A DNA stretch of 64,000 nucleotides from Prevotella sp. KH2C16. Lineage in GTDB: Bacteria > Bacteroidota > Bacteroidia > Bacteroidales > Bacteroidaceae. The notes under the pieces were generated by a model. It saw nothing but the letters and a program-made list of their open reading frames with translations. It did not search any database and had not been told where the DNA came from. A program made the position numbers and the translations under genes. The DNA is taken from contig NZ_FOOW01000009.1 of NCBI RefSeq assembly GCF_900113305.1, forward strand, positions 1-64,000, written 5' to 3'. Positions 44,645-53,388 of this stretch are shown here, piece after piece (position 1 is the stretch's first letter; every line of letters starts with the position of its first letter).

Positions 44645-45460
44645 TTAATATATCATCTTTTTATTATTAATAATGTAAAGCTCACCTTTTTGAGGATTGT
44701 CCACTTTGCAACCCTGAAGATTGTAGATGACGGTTTGTTCCGGAAAACTTATATTCTGGATGCTGGTAGCATCCTCATGATTCGTGAATGACACCCAGTC
44801 AAACATGCCATAGTTCCTATGAACGGGAATAAAGTCTCCTATAAAACTTAGGTTCTCAACGCTGCAATAGATATAAAATGCTTTTTCATCACCATATCTC
44901 AGCGACTGTTTCTGTTTTTCCTCGCCGTCTATCAGCCAATGTACCTCATAGCTGCCTCTTACATCCTTCAGCTCAATAGTAAACACATGCCAGCCAGGAG
45001 TAATAGCCGTATAGCCAGAGACATAAGGAAAACCTTGTGAAGTCATACACGCCACCAACTCACCTTCCTGAATGCCATACTGCTCCCGGATAGCGGAAGT
45101 TCCCGGGCCAACCTCAAAGTCTATCTCATGCTGCTCATCACAATATATCCATGAGCCGATACTGGTCTGTTCGCCCGCGGCTATATTGCTGATATAGGTG
45201 CGCCAGCTGTAACGGCCGAAAGTATATATCTTGTCCTTAGTATGCATCTTCTGCCTGTCTCGCGTATTGGCGCGGGTATAGATGTAGAGGTTGCCCGCAT
45301 TGGCACTGCACTGCGAGACGGGTGCATCATCCTGATGTTCATAAACCCATCCGTCAAGGGTGTTGAACTCCCACTGTATGCTTGATATTCCATCCGCCTT
45401 AACACTATTGCGTGCCGTCAATGCCATTAGAGCCAAGATAAACAATAAAGCTTTTTTCAT
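44645..45460 (-). CDS. GH16-like secreted protein with sorting-like tail
   Basis: 271 aa with a signal peptide (about 1-19). HEIDFEVGPG gives the GH16 E-x-D-x-E motif at E112-I-D114-F-E116. Several blocks are shared with the 38426-39169 protein (GWVYEHQD, RQKMHT, SIGSWIYCD, ACMTSQ, CSVENL, NYGM), so the two are paralogues from a duplication. The last 27 residues (YNLQGCKVDNPQKGELYIIN then NKKMIY) match the tail of the neighbouring discoidin-like protein. First gene of the PUL operon. Confidence 0.75.
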   Translation of the reverse strand: MKKALLFILALMALTARNSVKADGISSIQWEFNTLDGWVYEHQDDAPVSQCSANAGNLYIYTRANTRDRQKMHTKDKIYTFGRYSWRTYISNIAAGEQTSIGSWIYCDEQHEIDFEVGPGTSAIREQYGIQEGELVACMTSQGFPYVSGYTAITPGWHVFTIELKDVRGSYEVHWLIDGEEKQKQSLRYGDEKAFYIYCSVENLSFIGDFIPVHRNYGMFDWVSFTNHEDATSIQNISFPEQTVIYNLQGCKVDNPQKGELYIINNKKMIY

Positions 45461-45492
45461 AAATGTTGGCTTAAAGTAGTTTAAGATTGATG

Positions 45493-45500
45493 CAAAATTA
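45493..45500 (-). promoter_or_regulatory. PUL operon promoter -7 box
   Basis: TAATTTTG on the minus strand, 32 bp before the first PUL gene, in the 191-bp divergent gap shared with the regulator gene. Confidence 0.55.
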
Positions 45501-45626
45501 CATAACCATTGTTAATAATTTGAGAAAATTTGTACTAAATATGTTCGAAAACATCCAAAAATAGAAAAAAGTACCATTAACTCGAGAATTATTTCATCGT
45601 TTTGGATGTAGAATTGGATTTTTTCG

Positions 45627-45634
45627 TAACTTTG
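45627..45634 (+). promoter_or_regulatory. Regulator gene promoter -7 box
   Basis: TAACTTTG, 17 bp before the ATG at 45652. Confidence 0.55.
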
Positions 45635-45651
45635 AAATAAAATATCTTCCG

Positions 45652-48402
45652 ATGAACAAACACCTGTTACTGCTCGTAATTCTGTTTCCGTTACTTTCAG
45701 CAAGTATCATGAAAGCGGAGAATTACTATTACATAAAAACCGTCAGTACATCAGAAGGCCTGTCGCAACCCAATATAACATGTATTCATACGGACAGGAA
45801 AGGAGCCGTTTGGATAGGCACCCGCTACGGGCTAAATGCCTATAGGACCAACAGCGTTCACTCCTATATAGACCGGGGACAGGAGCTACGGCCCATCCAT
45901 GGGAATTTCATCAACTGCATCTTCGAGGATTCCAAGAATATCCTCTGGGTGGGCTCAACGGCATCGCTCTCGCAACTCGACCGAAAGAGCGACTCCTTCA
46001 CGGAGAACCTATCCAAGCCGATCTACTCTATCACAGAAGTTGGCAGTTCCGTATATTTCGGCAGCAAGGGAAAGATCTATCGCTACGACGAGACAACCCG
46101 GAGATTCTCTGAAATAGAAATTAATGTGGGAGCCGCCCGCAATGACATCGTGGTGTATATGTGCCCGCTTGGAAAAACCTCCATCCTTGTGGTAATGAAA
46201 CACGGGAGAATATTCAAACTCGACACCTCCAAAGCAAAACTCCAAGGGACAGCCTTCAGCTATCGTGCTGACTGTATCTTCCTCTCCGGATGTAAAACCA
46301 AGAGCGGCCGGATATTCCTTTCCATATACCGCGAGGGACTTATCGAAATATCTCCCCAGGGGAAAATACTGCATACCTACACACAGGCAAACTCCAAGCT
46401 AACCCACAACATCATTCTCTCCCTCAACGAGGTCAATGGGGCTCTATGGATGGCAACCGACGGGGGAGGAATATGCGTGCTCGACTTCGCCGGCAACAAC
46501 ATTTCCCTATTGAATGAGATAGAAGAATACAAGCACATAGAACTGCCCAGCAAGTCATTTACCGCCGTATCACAGGATAACAACAAGACGATATGGTTAG
46601 GCACGGTACGACATGGGGCGGTCGCACTGAAGAATACTTCCGTCAAACAATATCGTGCCGTCCCGTTTGGAAGCCCTAACGGACTGAGCAATGCCACGGT
46701 TCTCTGTTTCATCAGAAACGCGGACAACAGCCTTTGGATAGGTACAGACGGGGGCGGGGTGGACTATTACGATGCTAAAAGAGATCTCTTCATCCACTTT
46801 CGCCAAACCAATGGACTTAAAATCTCCTCCATCTGCAATTTTGACGCAGGGCATCTTCTACTGTCCGTGTATTGCCGGGGGCTCATGCTCTTTGACAAGA
46901 AGCGGGGAACCGTTGAGCCTTTCCTGCTTCTCGACAAGGAAACCAACGACTACGAAAACCATTCCGGCTATAGTCCCATGCTCTACCATTCGCCCGATAA
47001 CCGAGTGTTCATCTTCGGGGAGAAAGCCTATGTCTATAATCCCGGCAGCCGCAAGTATGAATTCCTCCACGGTTGTGAGAACATGGACCTTAGTGAAATG
47101 AAAATCTTTGCCATAGACCGTAATTCCTATCTCGTATACAGCAAGCACTCCGTTTTTGCCATAGACGCCAAGACCAACATCCTCCGTTGCATCTATGAAT
47201 ATGCAGAAGACGAAATAAACACCGCCGCCCTGTTATCCGGCAAAGTGTGGATAGGCACCAATTCGGGCATCATCGTCATTGACCTGAAAACCGGGAAGGA
47301 CACCCGATACCAGAGCCAGCTCTATCGGCGCATAACCCAGATGGTACCCGTGAATGGCAGGAGCCTCTGGATCGGGGCAGACAATGGGCTCTTCTGCTAT
47401 CCCGACGGCAACGGGAAATGTGAGATTATCGACGAGAGCGACGGATTCTCTGCAGACGAAATCATCTCCGTAGACGGATCACTCACGGGCACCGACGGCA
47501 TTCTCTATCTCGGAGGCACCCAGGGATTAAGCCGGATAGACTTGGGGAAAACGCTTAATAGCACCGACACATCTAAGATAGAACTCTTCAATGTGCTGCT
47601 CGACGGAGCAAACGCCACGCTGAAGGACGGAATTTCCCTCGAAGCCCCGTGGGACTATTCCTCCGTGGTCATCAGGGTGATGCTCAACGGCGACAATGCC
47701 TTCCGCAAGATATTGTATAAGTATATCATAAAAGGCCAGACCACCTCGGAGATAGAATCCTACAGCAACGAACTCTCACTGCCGAAGCTTCAGGCAGACA
47801 CCTATGAGATTTATGTGGCCTATCTCATGAAGGACGGACGCTGGAGCCAGCCCGTGAAGATCCTGAACCTCAAGGTCCGACAGGCATGGTACCGTTCGCC
47901 GCTGGTCTATCTTCTCATCCTCCTGCTAATTGCCTTCGTGGTATTCCGCCACTATCGAAACCTACGCCGCAAAGCAAACAATCTCGAGGAGAGGGAAAAA
48001 GAAAGGCTTCGTGTCATTAGCCTCGGCGATCCGGCCAACATTTCGGAGAGCGAACTCAGCATCAGCGACGAGCAATTCATGATGAAATTCCAGAAAATAG
48101 TCAATGAGAACATGGGGAAACCTGATTTTGGAGTACATGACATTTACTCCGAGATGGCTATGAGCCGCTCTTCCTTCTATACCAAATTCAACTCTATCAC
48201 CGGCATCGGGGCAAAGGAATATGTCAACAAGATGAAAATCCAGCGTGCCTGCGAGTACCTGAAGACCACCGATCTGCAGATAGGCCTGATAGCAGAGAAA
48301 ACGGGATTCTCCACCCAGCGCTACTTCAGCAACAGCTTCAAGCACCTCATGAACATGACCCCGCGTGAATATCGTGCTCAGTCAAAGGTACACGAGTCAT
48401 GA
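45652..48402 (+). CDS. Membrane-spanning propeller-AraC regulator without kinase modules
   Basis: 916 aa. Signal anchor (about 4-22), then a periplasmic sensor of repeated two-component propeller blades (IHTDRKGAVWIGTRYGLNAY, ALWMATDGGGI, SLWIGTDGGGVDYY, SLWIGADNGLFCY), a YYY beta-sandwich (about 640-735), one membrane helix (about 749-768) and a C-terminal AraC helix-turn-helix pair (about 815-912; IYSEMAMSRSSFYTKFNSIT ... LIAEKTGFSTQRYFSNSFK). The HisKA, HATPase and receiver modules of hybrid two-component systems (usually about 1300 aa) are absent. It probably senses the PUL glycan directly and activates the divergent operon, like SusR in principle. Confidence 0.9.
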   Translation: MNKHLLLLVILFPLLSASIMKAENYYYIKTVSTSEGLSQPNITCIHTDRKGAVWIGTRYGLNAYRTNSVHSYIDRGQELRPIHGNFINCIFEDSKNILWVGSTASLSQLDRKSDSFTENLSKPIYSITEVGSSVYFGSKGKIYRYDETTRRFSEIEINVGAARNDIVVYMCPLGKTSILVVMKHGRIFKLDTSKAKLQGTAFSYRADCIFLSGCKTKSGRIFLSIYREGLIEISPQGKILHTYTQANSKLTHNIILSLNEVNGALWMATDGGGICVLDFAGNNISLLNEIEEYKHIELPSKSFTAVSQDNNKTIWLGTVRHGAVALKNTSVKQYRAVPFGSPNGLSNATVLCFIRNADNSLWIGTDGGGVDYYDAKRDLFIHFRQTNGLKISSICNFDAGHLLLSVYCRGLMLFDKKRGTVEPFLLLDKETNDYENHSGYSPMLYHSPDNRVFIFGEKAYVYNPGSRKYEFLHGCENMDLSEMKIFAIDRNSYLVYSKHSVFAIDAKTNILRCIYEYAEDEINTAALLSGKVWIGTNSGIIVIDLKTGKDTRYQSQLYRRITQMVPVNGRSLWIGADNGLFCYPDGNGKCEIIDESDGFSADEIISVDGSLTGTDGILYLGGTQGLSRIDLGKTLNSTDTSKIELFNVLLDGANATLKDGISLEAPWDYSSVVIRVMLNGDNAFRKILYKYIIKGQTTSEIESYSNELSLPKLQADTYEIYVAYLMKDGRWSQPVKILNLKVRQAWYRSPLVYLLILLLIAFVVFRHYRNLRRKANNLEEREKERLRVISLGDPANISESELSISDEQFMMKFQKIVNENMGKPDFGVHDIYSEMAMSRSSFYTKFNSITGIGAKEYVNKMKIQRACEYLKTTDLQIGLIAEKTGFSTQRYFSNSFKHLMNMTPREYRAQSKVHES

Positions 48403-48445
48403 CATTGATATGGTATTCGTAACCTTCTTGCCGCTCTCCGCCTGA

Positions 48446-48528
48446 CAAAATCGGCGAGATTATACGACAAAATCGCCGAAATCATGGGACAAAATCGGCG
48501 ATTTTGTCAACAAGAAGACGGCCTTTAG
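48446..48528. repeat. 22-bp-phase array V (three family-1 units plus one family-3-like unit)
   Basis: Units start at 48446, 48468 and 48490, exactly 22 bp apart; the third is the full palindrome CAAAATCGGCGATTTTG and the second has the complementary centre CGCCG. In phase at 48512, GACGGCCTTTAG matches the right half of the family-3 unit. The array occupies the 329-bp gap (48403-48731) between the convergent regulator and DUF1349 genes; the rest of the gap holds the hairpin at 48617-48648 and no gene. Confidence 0.82.
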
Positions 48529-48616
48529 GAAAACAGGGAGGTGCCGCCTGCAGCCATTCCGATCGTCAAGAGGTTCTCCTCCAGCTTGCTTCCTGATGCC
48601 AAGACTGCGGGAACGA

Positions 48617-48648
48617 CAAGGCTCCGGCTGTTTCCAGCCGGAGCCTTG
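48617..48648. terminator. Strong hairpin between convergent genes
   Basis: Perfect 14-bp inverted repeat: CAAGGCTCCGGCTG (48617-48630), loop TTTC, CAGCCGGAGCCTTG (48635-48648). There is no T run on either side, so it may be an atypical bidirectional terminator or an RNA-stabilising hairpin. Confidence 0.55.
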
Positions 48649-48731
48649 TGATACTGAGCGGACATGTTTCTGTAGCCCTACCGCTCTCCCGCAAGGGCAA
48701 TTCTTATCCCAACACGCGGGAGATGCCGCGG

Positions 48732-49463
48732 TTATTCGTCAGGCTGCTGCCCGTCGTGAGCCTTCCACATGCATTCCGTAACCTGCATGTCGGAGAACTT
48801 GGCCTTGAAGGAAGACTCCTCGGGAGAGCAGGCGTAGATGCCGAAACGAATCTTATCCGTGGCGGCGGCCATATGGCAGACGCGCATCTGACTGAACTTC
48901 TTGCCGTCGGTGGAGCACTCGATGCAGAAGTCGTCGGCGCGACGGCTCAGGCGATACCACATCACCTTCACATCGGCAGGTATGGCCGTGGTGGCCCAGT
49001 CGGAGTATCCCTGATTGGTGCAGACGCTTCCGAGGTGCTGGAATTCCGGGTTCTCATATTCCACGGAGCCCTTCAGCCAGTTCTCGCTGTCGAGGTAAAG
49101 CACCACGCCACATTGGTCGAAGCGGTGATGGCTGCCCGTGAAGTCGGTGCGGACAACGAAGCTGAAGTATTGCTCAGCCGTCGAAATCTGGAACACGGGC
49201 GCGTTGTCGTTGCGGAAATGATAGTAGGTGCGCTGCCAGAGGTCGGTCTTCGGGCGCGTAACCACCTCGAGGGTGTCGCCGTTGAGGGTGTAGCTCTGCG
49301 GCTGGCGAGTCCACTCGAAGCTGCGCAGGTCGAGCTTGGCACCCTTCTTTAGGATGTCTTTTACGATGTCGGCGTCATCTTTCGAGTCTGCCTTCGTAGC
49401 CTGATTCGTGCAGGCAACCGTGCCCAACAGAGCGAGGCACACAAATAAAATACCCTTCTTCAT
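48732..49463 (-). CDS. DUF1349-type concanavalin-like lipoprotein
   Basis: 243 aa with lipobox VAC (Cys18 region) after the signal peptide. The body matches the DUF1349 beta-sandwich (QYFSFVVRTDFTG, DQCGVVLYLDSENWLKGSVEY, CSPEESSFKAKFSDMQV), a fold also seen at the C-terminus of GH43 beta-xylosidases. Likely a carbohydrate-binding or accessory protein of the mannoside operon; no catalytic residues can be named. 62 bp after GH130. Confidence 0.8.
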   Translation of the reverse strand: MKKGILFVCLALLGTVACTNQATKADSKDDADIVKDILKKGAKLDLRSFEWTRQPQSYTLNGDTLEVVTRPKTDLWQRTYYHFRNDNAPVFQISTAEQYFSFVVRTDFTGSHHRFDQCGVVLYLDSENWLKGSVEYENPEFQHLGSVCTNQGYSDWATTAIPADVKVMWYRLSRRADDFCIECSTDGKKFSQMRVCHMAAATDKIRFGIYACSPEESSFKAKFSDMQVTECMWKAHDGQQPDE

Positions 49464-49525
49464 TATACAAAGTGTTTGTAATTATCCGTTTCCGCCCTCC
49501 CCCGCAGGGAGGGCTGGAAAGCGGC

Positions 49526-50524
49526 TTAGATAATGCTGGTCTTCCTGGTCCACTCCAGAATCTCGGGAATATACCCGAAGGCAAGCCCCGTAACGGTGTC
49601 GGCGCAACCATAATAGACGGCCACGCGCCCGGTTTCGGGGTCGTGAACCTCGGCACAGGGGAAGCATACATTGGGCACATCGCCCGTGAGCTCATAGGGC
49701 TTCTGCGGCGAGATGAGGTAGGGGCCGGAGCGGTAGATGGGCTTCCAGGGCTGCTCCAGGTCGAGCAGGGCCGAGCCGAAGCTGTAGACATAGCCGTTGC
49801 AGGAGCGCAGAACGCCATGGTAAAAGAGCAGCCAGCCTTCCGAAGTCTCGATGGGGATGGGGCCTGCGCCGATCTTCATGCACTGCCATGCGCTCACTTC
49901 AAATGCCGCCGGAGACATCACATGGCGGTGGCGACCCCAGAATTCGAGGTCGGGGCTCTCGCTGTAGAATATGTCGCCGAAGGGCGTATGACCCGTGTCA
50001 GAAGGACGGGAAAGCATGGCGAAGTTTCCGTTTATCTTCTTCGGGAACATCACGCCGTTGCGGTTATAGGGCAGGAAAGCGTTCTCCAGCTGATGGAAAG
50101 TCTGGAAATCGTCCGTCCAGGCCACGCCGATTGTGGGGCCGTGATAGCCGTTGCACCAGGTTACATACCAGCGGTCGTCTATCTTGCAGACGCGGGGGTC
50201 ATAGCCGTAGACCCACTGCCCGATCTCTTCGTTGTCGCACTGGAAGCGCAGAGGTTCCTCGTTGATGTTCCAGTTGACGCCGTCCTTCGAGAAGCCTACA
50301 TGCAGCACCATGCGGCGATTGGTGTCGTCGCAGCGGAAAACACCTGCATAGCCGTCCTTGAAAGGCACCACGGCACTGTTGAAGATGCTGTTGCTCGTGG
50401 GCAGGAGGTCGCGCGGGATGATGGGGTTTTGGCTGCAGCGCCACATCACATTCTTGCAGTCAGCCGGGCGTTCTTCCCACGGCATATTGGGCAGAGGCTG
50501 CCCCTGGATAATCAGTTTACTCAT
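49526..50524 (-). CDS. Glycoside hydrolase family 130 beta-mannoside phosphorylase
   Basis: 332 aa, without signal peptide, so cytoplasmic. Five-bladed propeller of GH130: [40 protein letters not shown] (Asp of the active site), GRHRHVMSP and [21 protein letters not shown]130 enzymes phosphorolyse beta-1,4-mannosyl linkages to mannose-1-phosphate; several Bacteroidota members act on mannosyl-GlcNAc of N-glycans. The nearby GH92 and GH125 genes fit that, but acceptor specificity is inferred. Confidence 0.9.
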   Translation of the reverse strand: MSKLIIQGQPLPNMPWEERPADCKNVMWRCSQNPIIPRDLLPTSNSIFNSAVVPFKDGYAGVFRCDDTNRRMVLHVGFSKDGVNWNINEEPLRFQCDNEEIGQWVYGYDPRVCKIDDRWYVTWCNGYHGPTIGVAWTDDFQTFHQLENAFLPYNRNGVMFPKKINGNFAMLSRPSDTGHTPFGDIFYSESPDLEFWGRHRHVMSPAAFEVSAWQCMKIGAGPIPIETSEGWLLFYHGVLRSCNGYVYSFGSALLDLEQPWKPIYRSGPYLISPQKPYELTGDVPNVCFPCAEVHDPETGRVAVYYGCADTVTGLAFGYIPEILEWTRKTSII

Positions 50525-50547
50525 GTCAAGTCTTGTTTATATTGTTG

Positions 50548-51849
50548 TTATTCTTCTTTCTTGTCGGGATAGGTAAAAGGAACGAACCATGTAATCAGCA
50601 GCGCCGGTATCGTGCAGAAGAGCACGAAGACGAAGAAGTGGTGGTAACCGAGCGCGTCGCTCACCACGCCGCTTATCATTCCGGGGAGCATTACGCCGAG
50701 GTTCATGATGCCGGAGGCAAAGGCGTAATGGCTCATCTGGTGCTCACCTGGGGCTATCTGCTGCATCATGAAGAGTGTCAGGCCCACGAATCCGAAACCA
50801 TAGCCGAAGTATTCGAGGGTGATACCGCCGCCGATGAGCCACAGGCTATCGGGCTGGTAGAGTGCCAACAGCGTGTAGGCCACGAACGGGAGGTTGAAGA
50901 CCAGGGCGAGCTTGAACAGCGTGTGCTGTAGTCCCCGGTGCGAGATGTAGTATCCGGCGAGGATGCTGCCCACCACGAAGGCCGCCGCCCCGAAGGTGCC
51001 GTAGCACAGTCCTATCTCCTGCTCGCTCATCCCGAGACCCTGATCGGCTCTCGATGCCTTCAGGAAGAGCGGCACGATCTTCATCACGAAACCCTCGGCA
51101 AAGCGATAGAGGATGATAAAGGCGATGTAATACCATATGTGTTTCTTCTCGAAGAAGTCGACGAAGACCGCCCAGAGTTCCGTCAGGCTCTGCTTCAGCG
51201 TCATGCCTTCGCGGGCCTGCTTGCCGTCGGTGGGGAGGATGAAGAAATGGTAAGTGCCCAGCAGGCACATGATAATGCCGATGATGAGCATGATAATCAT
51301 CCAGGCCTTGGTAACCCCGAAGGCGTCGATGAAGGTTCCGGCCAGGTATACGAGGCCGCCCGTAGCGGCAATCTTGGCAATGTTATAGAAGGCTCCCTGC
51401 CACCCAATCCACTTGGCCTGGTCCTCCTTTGAAAGCACGCCCATGTAGGTTCCGTCAGCTGCAATATCGTGCGTGGCCCCGCTCATGGCAATCACGGCGA
51501 GCATCGCAATGGTTACCGCAAAGAAGCTCGGCAGGTTCAAGGCAAACGCCACGAGGGCAAACATAATGCCAGAGAGCACCTGCGTGAACACCACGAAGAA
51601 CTTCTTGGTCTTGTAAAGCTCCAGGAACGGGCTCCAAAGAGGCTTCAGCGTCCAGGGCAACATGATGAGCGAGGTCCAGAAAGCTATCTGCGCATCGCTC
51701 ACGCCCATGCCTTTATACATCAGCGTACATACCATGTTCAATACCACGAACGGCATTCCCATGGCAAAATAGAGTGTCGGAACCCATGCTACAGGGCTCA
51801 CCTTCTTATCTTTTAGTTTTTCCATATTCTTTGATTCGGGCATTCCCAT
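50548..51849 (-). CDS. MFS transporter, probably for mannosides
   Basis: 433 aa, 12 hydrophobic helices of the major facilitator fold with an AmpG/glycoside-cation-symporter-like pattern (WTSLIMLPWTLKPLWSPFLELYK after helix 2; ATHDIAADGTYMGVLSKEDQAKWIGWQ). It lies between GH125 (11 bp) and GH130 (23 bp), so it should bring mannosides released by the periplasmic enzymes to the cytoplasmic GH130. A shorter start at 51825 (MEKLKDKK) is equally possible. Confidence 0.85.
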   Translation of the reverse strand: MGMPESKNMEKLKDKKVSPVAWVPTLYFAMGMPFVVLNMVCTLMYKGMGVSDAQIAFWTSLIMLPWTLKPLWSPFLELYKTKKFFVVFTQVLSGIMFALVAFALNLPSFFAVTIAMLAVIAMSGATHDIAADGTYMGVLSKEDQAKWIGWQGAFYNIAKIAATGGLVYLAGTFIDAFGVTKAWMIIMLIIGIIMCLLGTYHFFILPTDGKQAREGMTLKQSLTELWAVFVDFFEKKHIWYYIAFIILYRFAEGFVMKIVPLFLKASRADQGLGMSEQEIGLCYGTFGAAAFVVGSILAGYYISHRGLQHTLFKLALVFNLPFVAYTLLALYQPDSLWLIGGGITLEYFGYGFGFVGLTLFMMQQIAPGEHQMSHYAFASGIMNLGVMLPGMISGVVSDALGYHHFFVFVLFCTIPALLITWFVPFTYPDKKEE

Positions 51850-51860
51850 GCCGATCGGTT

Positions 51861-53345
51861 TTATTTCTTACAAGATTTGAGGAGGTCGGCCTTCCCCTCG
51901 TTCACGAGCTTCAGGATGAGCTCACCGAACAAAGTGTTCTGCCAGGCGAACCAAGGACGCGAGTAATTGGCGGCATTATGCACATTGAAACTCTCGTGCA
52001 TCACGCCCGTATCAGCGTCGGTATCCATCAGCATCTGTATGCTCTGCCTTATCTCCTTATCGTCCGTTGAGGTGAAGGCACGCATCATGATGCTCATCGG
52101 CCATGCCATGTCATAGCCCACATGAGGGCCGCCGATGCCCTCGCCAGCCTCGCCCCGGAAGAAATAGGGATTGTCCTCGCTCCACACGAAACGGCGCGTG
52201 TTCTGGTAAATGGGGTCGTCGATGTCCACATCTCCTAAATAAGACATGGCCAGGAGGCTGGGCACATTGGCGTCGTCCATGAGGAGCTGGTTTCCGAAAC
52301 CATCCACCTCGAAGGCATAGATCTTGCCATACTTCGGATGATTGTATACCGCATACTGCATCAACGCCTCGTGCACCTCGGCCGCGAGGTCGCTGCACTC
52401 CCGGGCGAGAGCTTCCTGCCTGTTGACCTTCGTCAGTATTTCCGAGGCCTTGTTCAGGCAGGTTACGGCCATGAAGTTAGACGGAACGAGGAAAAGGAAG
52501 GTCGTCGCGTCGTCGGAAGGACGGAAAACCGACGCTATCAAGCCTACCGGCTTCACCGGTGCTCCCCATCCGCCGTTGTTCACGGTGTCGAGTGCCCGGT
52601 CGGTAACACGCAGGAACTTATAGCTGCCGTGGCCGTCTTTGCGCTGCTGATCCTTGAATGTATTGAGGATGATTCGTATCGTTTTGAGCCATTGTTCATC
52701 AAAGATGCTCGCGTCGCCGGTAACCTTCCAGTACTCATAGGCCAGTCGGAGCGGGTAGCAGAGCGAGTCAATCTCGTACTTGCGCTCGTGAAGTTCCGGC
52801 TTCATGTCGGTCTCGTCCTTCATCCAATACCCGTCCGGTTCGGGAAAACGGTTGAAAGCGTTGGCATAGGGATCAAGGCAAATGCTCTTGAACTGCCGCA
52901 GAATCACTCCCTTTATCATCTCCTTCAGGCTCTTGTCCTTATTCGCGAATTGCACATAAGGCCACACTTGTGCCCCCGAATCGCGGAGCCACATGGCATG
53001 GATGTCGCCTGTATATACGAAAGTATCCGGCTTCCCGTCCTCGTCAGTAGTATAGTGGACGGTGGTGTCGAGGGTGTTCGGGAAACAGTTCTCGAACATC
53101 CAGGCGAGGTAGGGAGTGTCCTTCAGAAGCTTCTTCACCCGCTTGATTTCCCTTTCAATGGCTTCCGAGCGAAACAGGCGGTCAGCTTCCTTCGGACGCT
53201 TCGGCACATATCTCGTGCTTACCGCAATGGCATCGATGTATTCCTGACCGTAGTCCTTCTGTCGGGCATTGGCCTGTGCATGGGCCATTGCTGGCATGGC
53301 AAGAGCCGCCAAGGCTGCAATAACAATCTTATTTCGTAAATTCAT
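51861..53345 (-). CDS. Glycoside hydrolase family 125 exo-alpha-1,6-mannosidase
   Basis: 494 aa from ATG 53345, which begins the signal peptide (MNLRNKIVIAALAALAMPAMAHA); the longer frame to 53435 overlaps the operon gap. It is an (alpha/alpha)6 barrel matching GH125: FVYTGDIHAMWLRDSGAQVWPY, CLDPYANAFNRFPEPDGYW, YEIDSLCYPLRLAYEYW, DDANVPSLLAMSYL and GGPHVGYDMAWPMSIMMRAF. GH125 removes alpha-1,6-mannose by inversion in the periplasm. 43 bp after GH92. Confidence 0.93.
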   Translation of the reverse strand: MNLRNKIVIAALAALAMPAMAHAQANARQKDYGQEYIDAIAVSTRYVPKRPKEADRLFRSEAIEREIKRVKKLLKDTPYLAWMFENCFPNTLDTTVHYTTDEDGKPDTFVYTGDIHAMWLRDSGAQVWPYVQFANKDKSLKEMIKGVILRQFKSICLDPYANAFNRFPEPDGYWMKDETDMKPELHERKYEIDSLCYPLRLAYEYWKVTGDASIFDEQWLKTIRIILNTFKDQQRKDGHGSYKFLRVTDRALDTVNNGGWGAPVKPVGLIASVFRPSDDATTFLFLVPSNFMAVTCLNKASEILTKVNRQEALARECSDLAAEVHEALMQYAVYNHPKYGKIYAFEVDGFGNQLLMDDANVPSLLAMSYLGDVDIDDPIYQNTRRFVWSEDNPYFFRGEAGEGIGGPHVGYDMAWPMSIMMRAFTSTDDKEIRQSIQMLMDTDADTGVMHESFNVHNAANYSRPWFAWQNTLFGELILKLVNEGKADLLKSCKK

Positions 53346-53388
53346 CTTCCTCGTTTTTACTTTTTCAGGAGGGTGGGAACCGCCCTGG

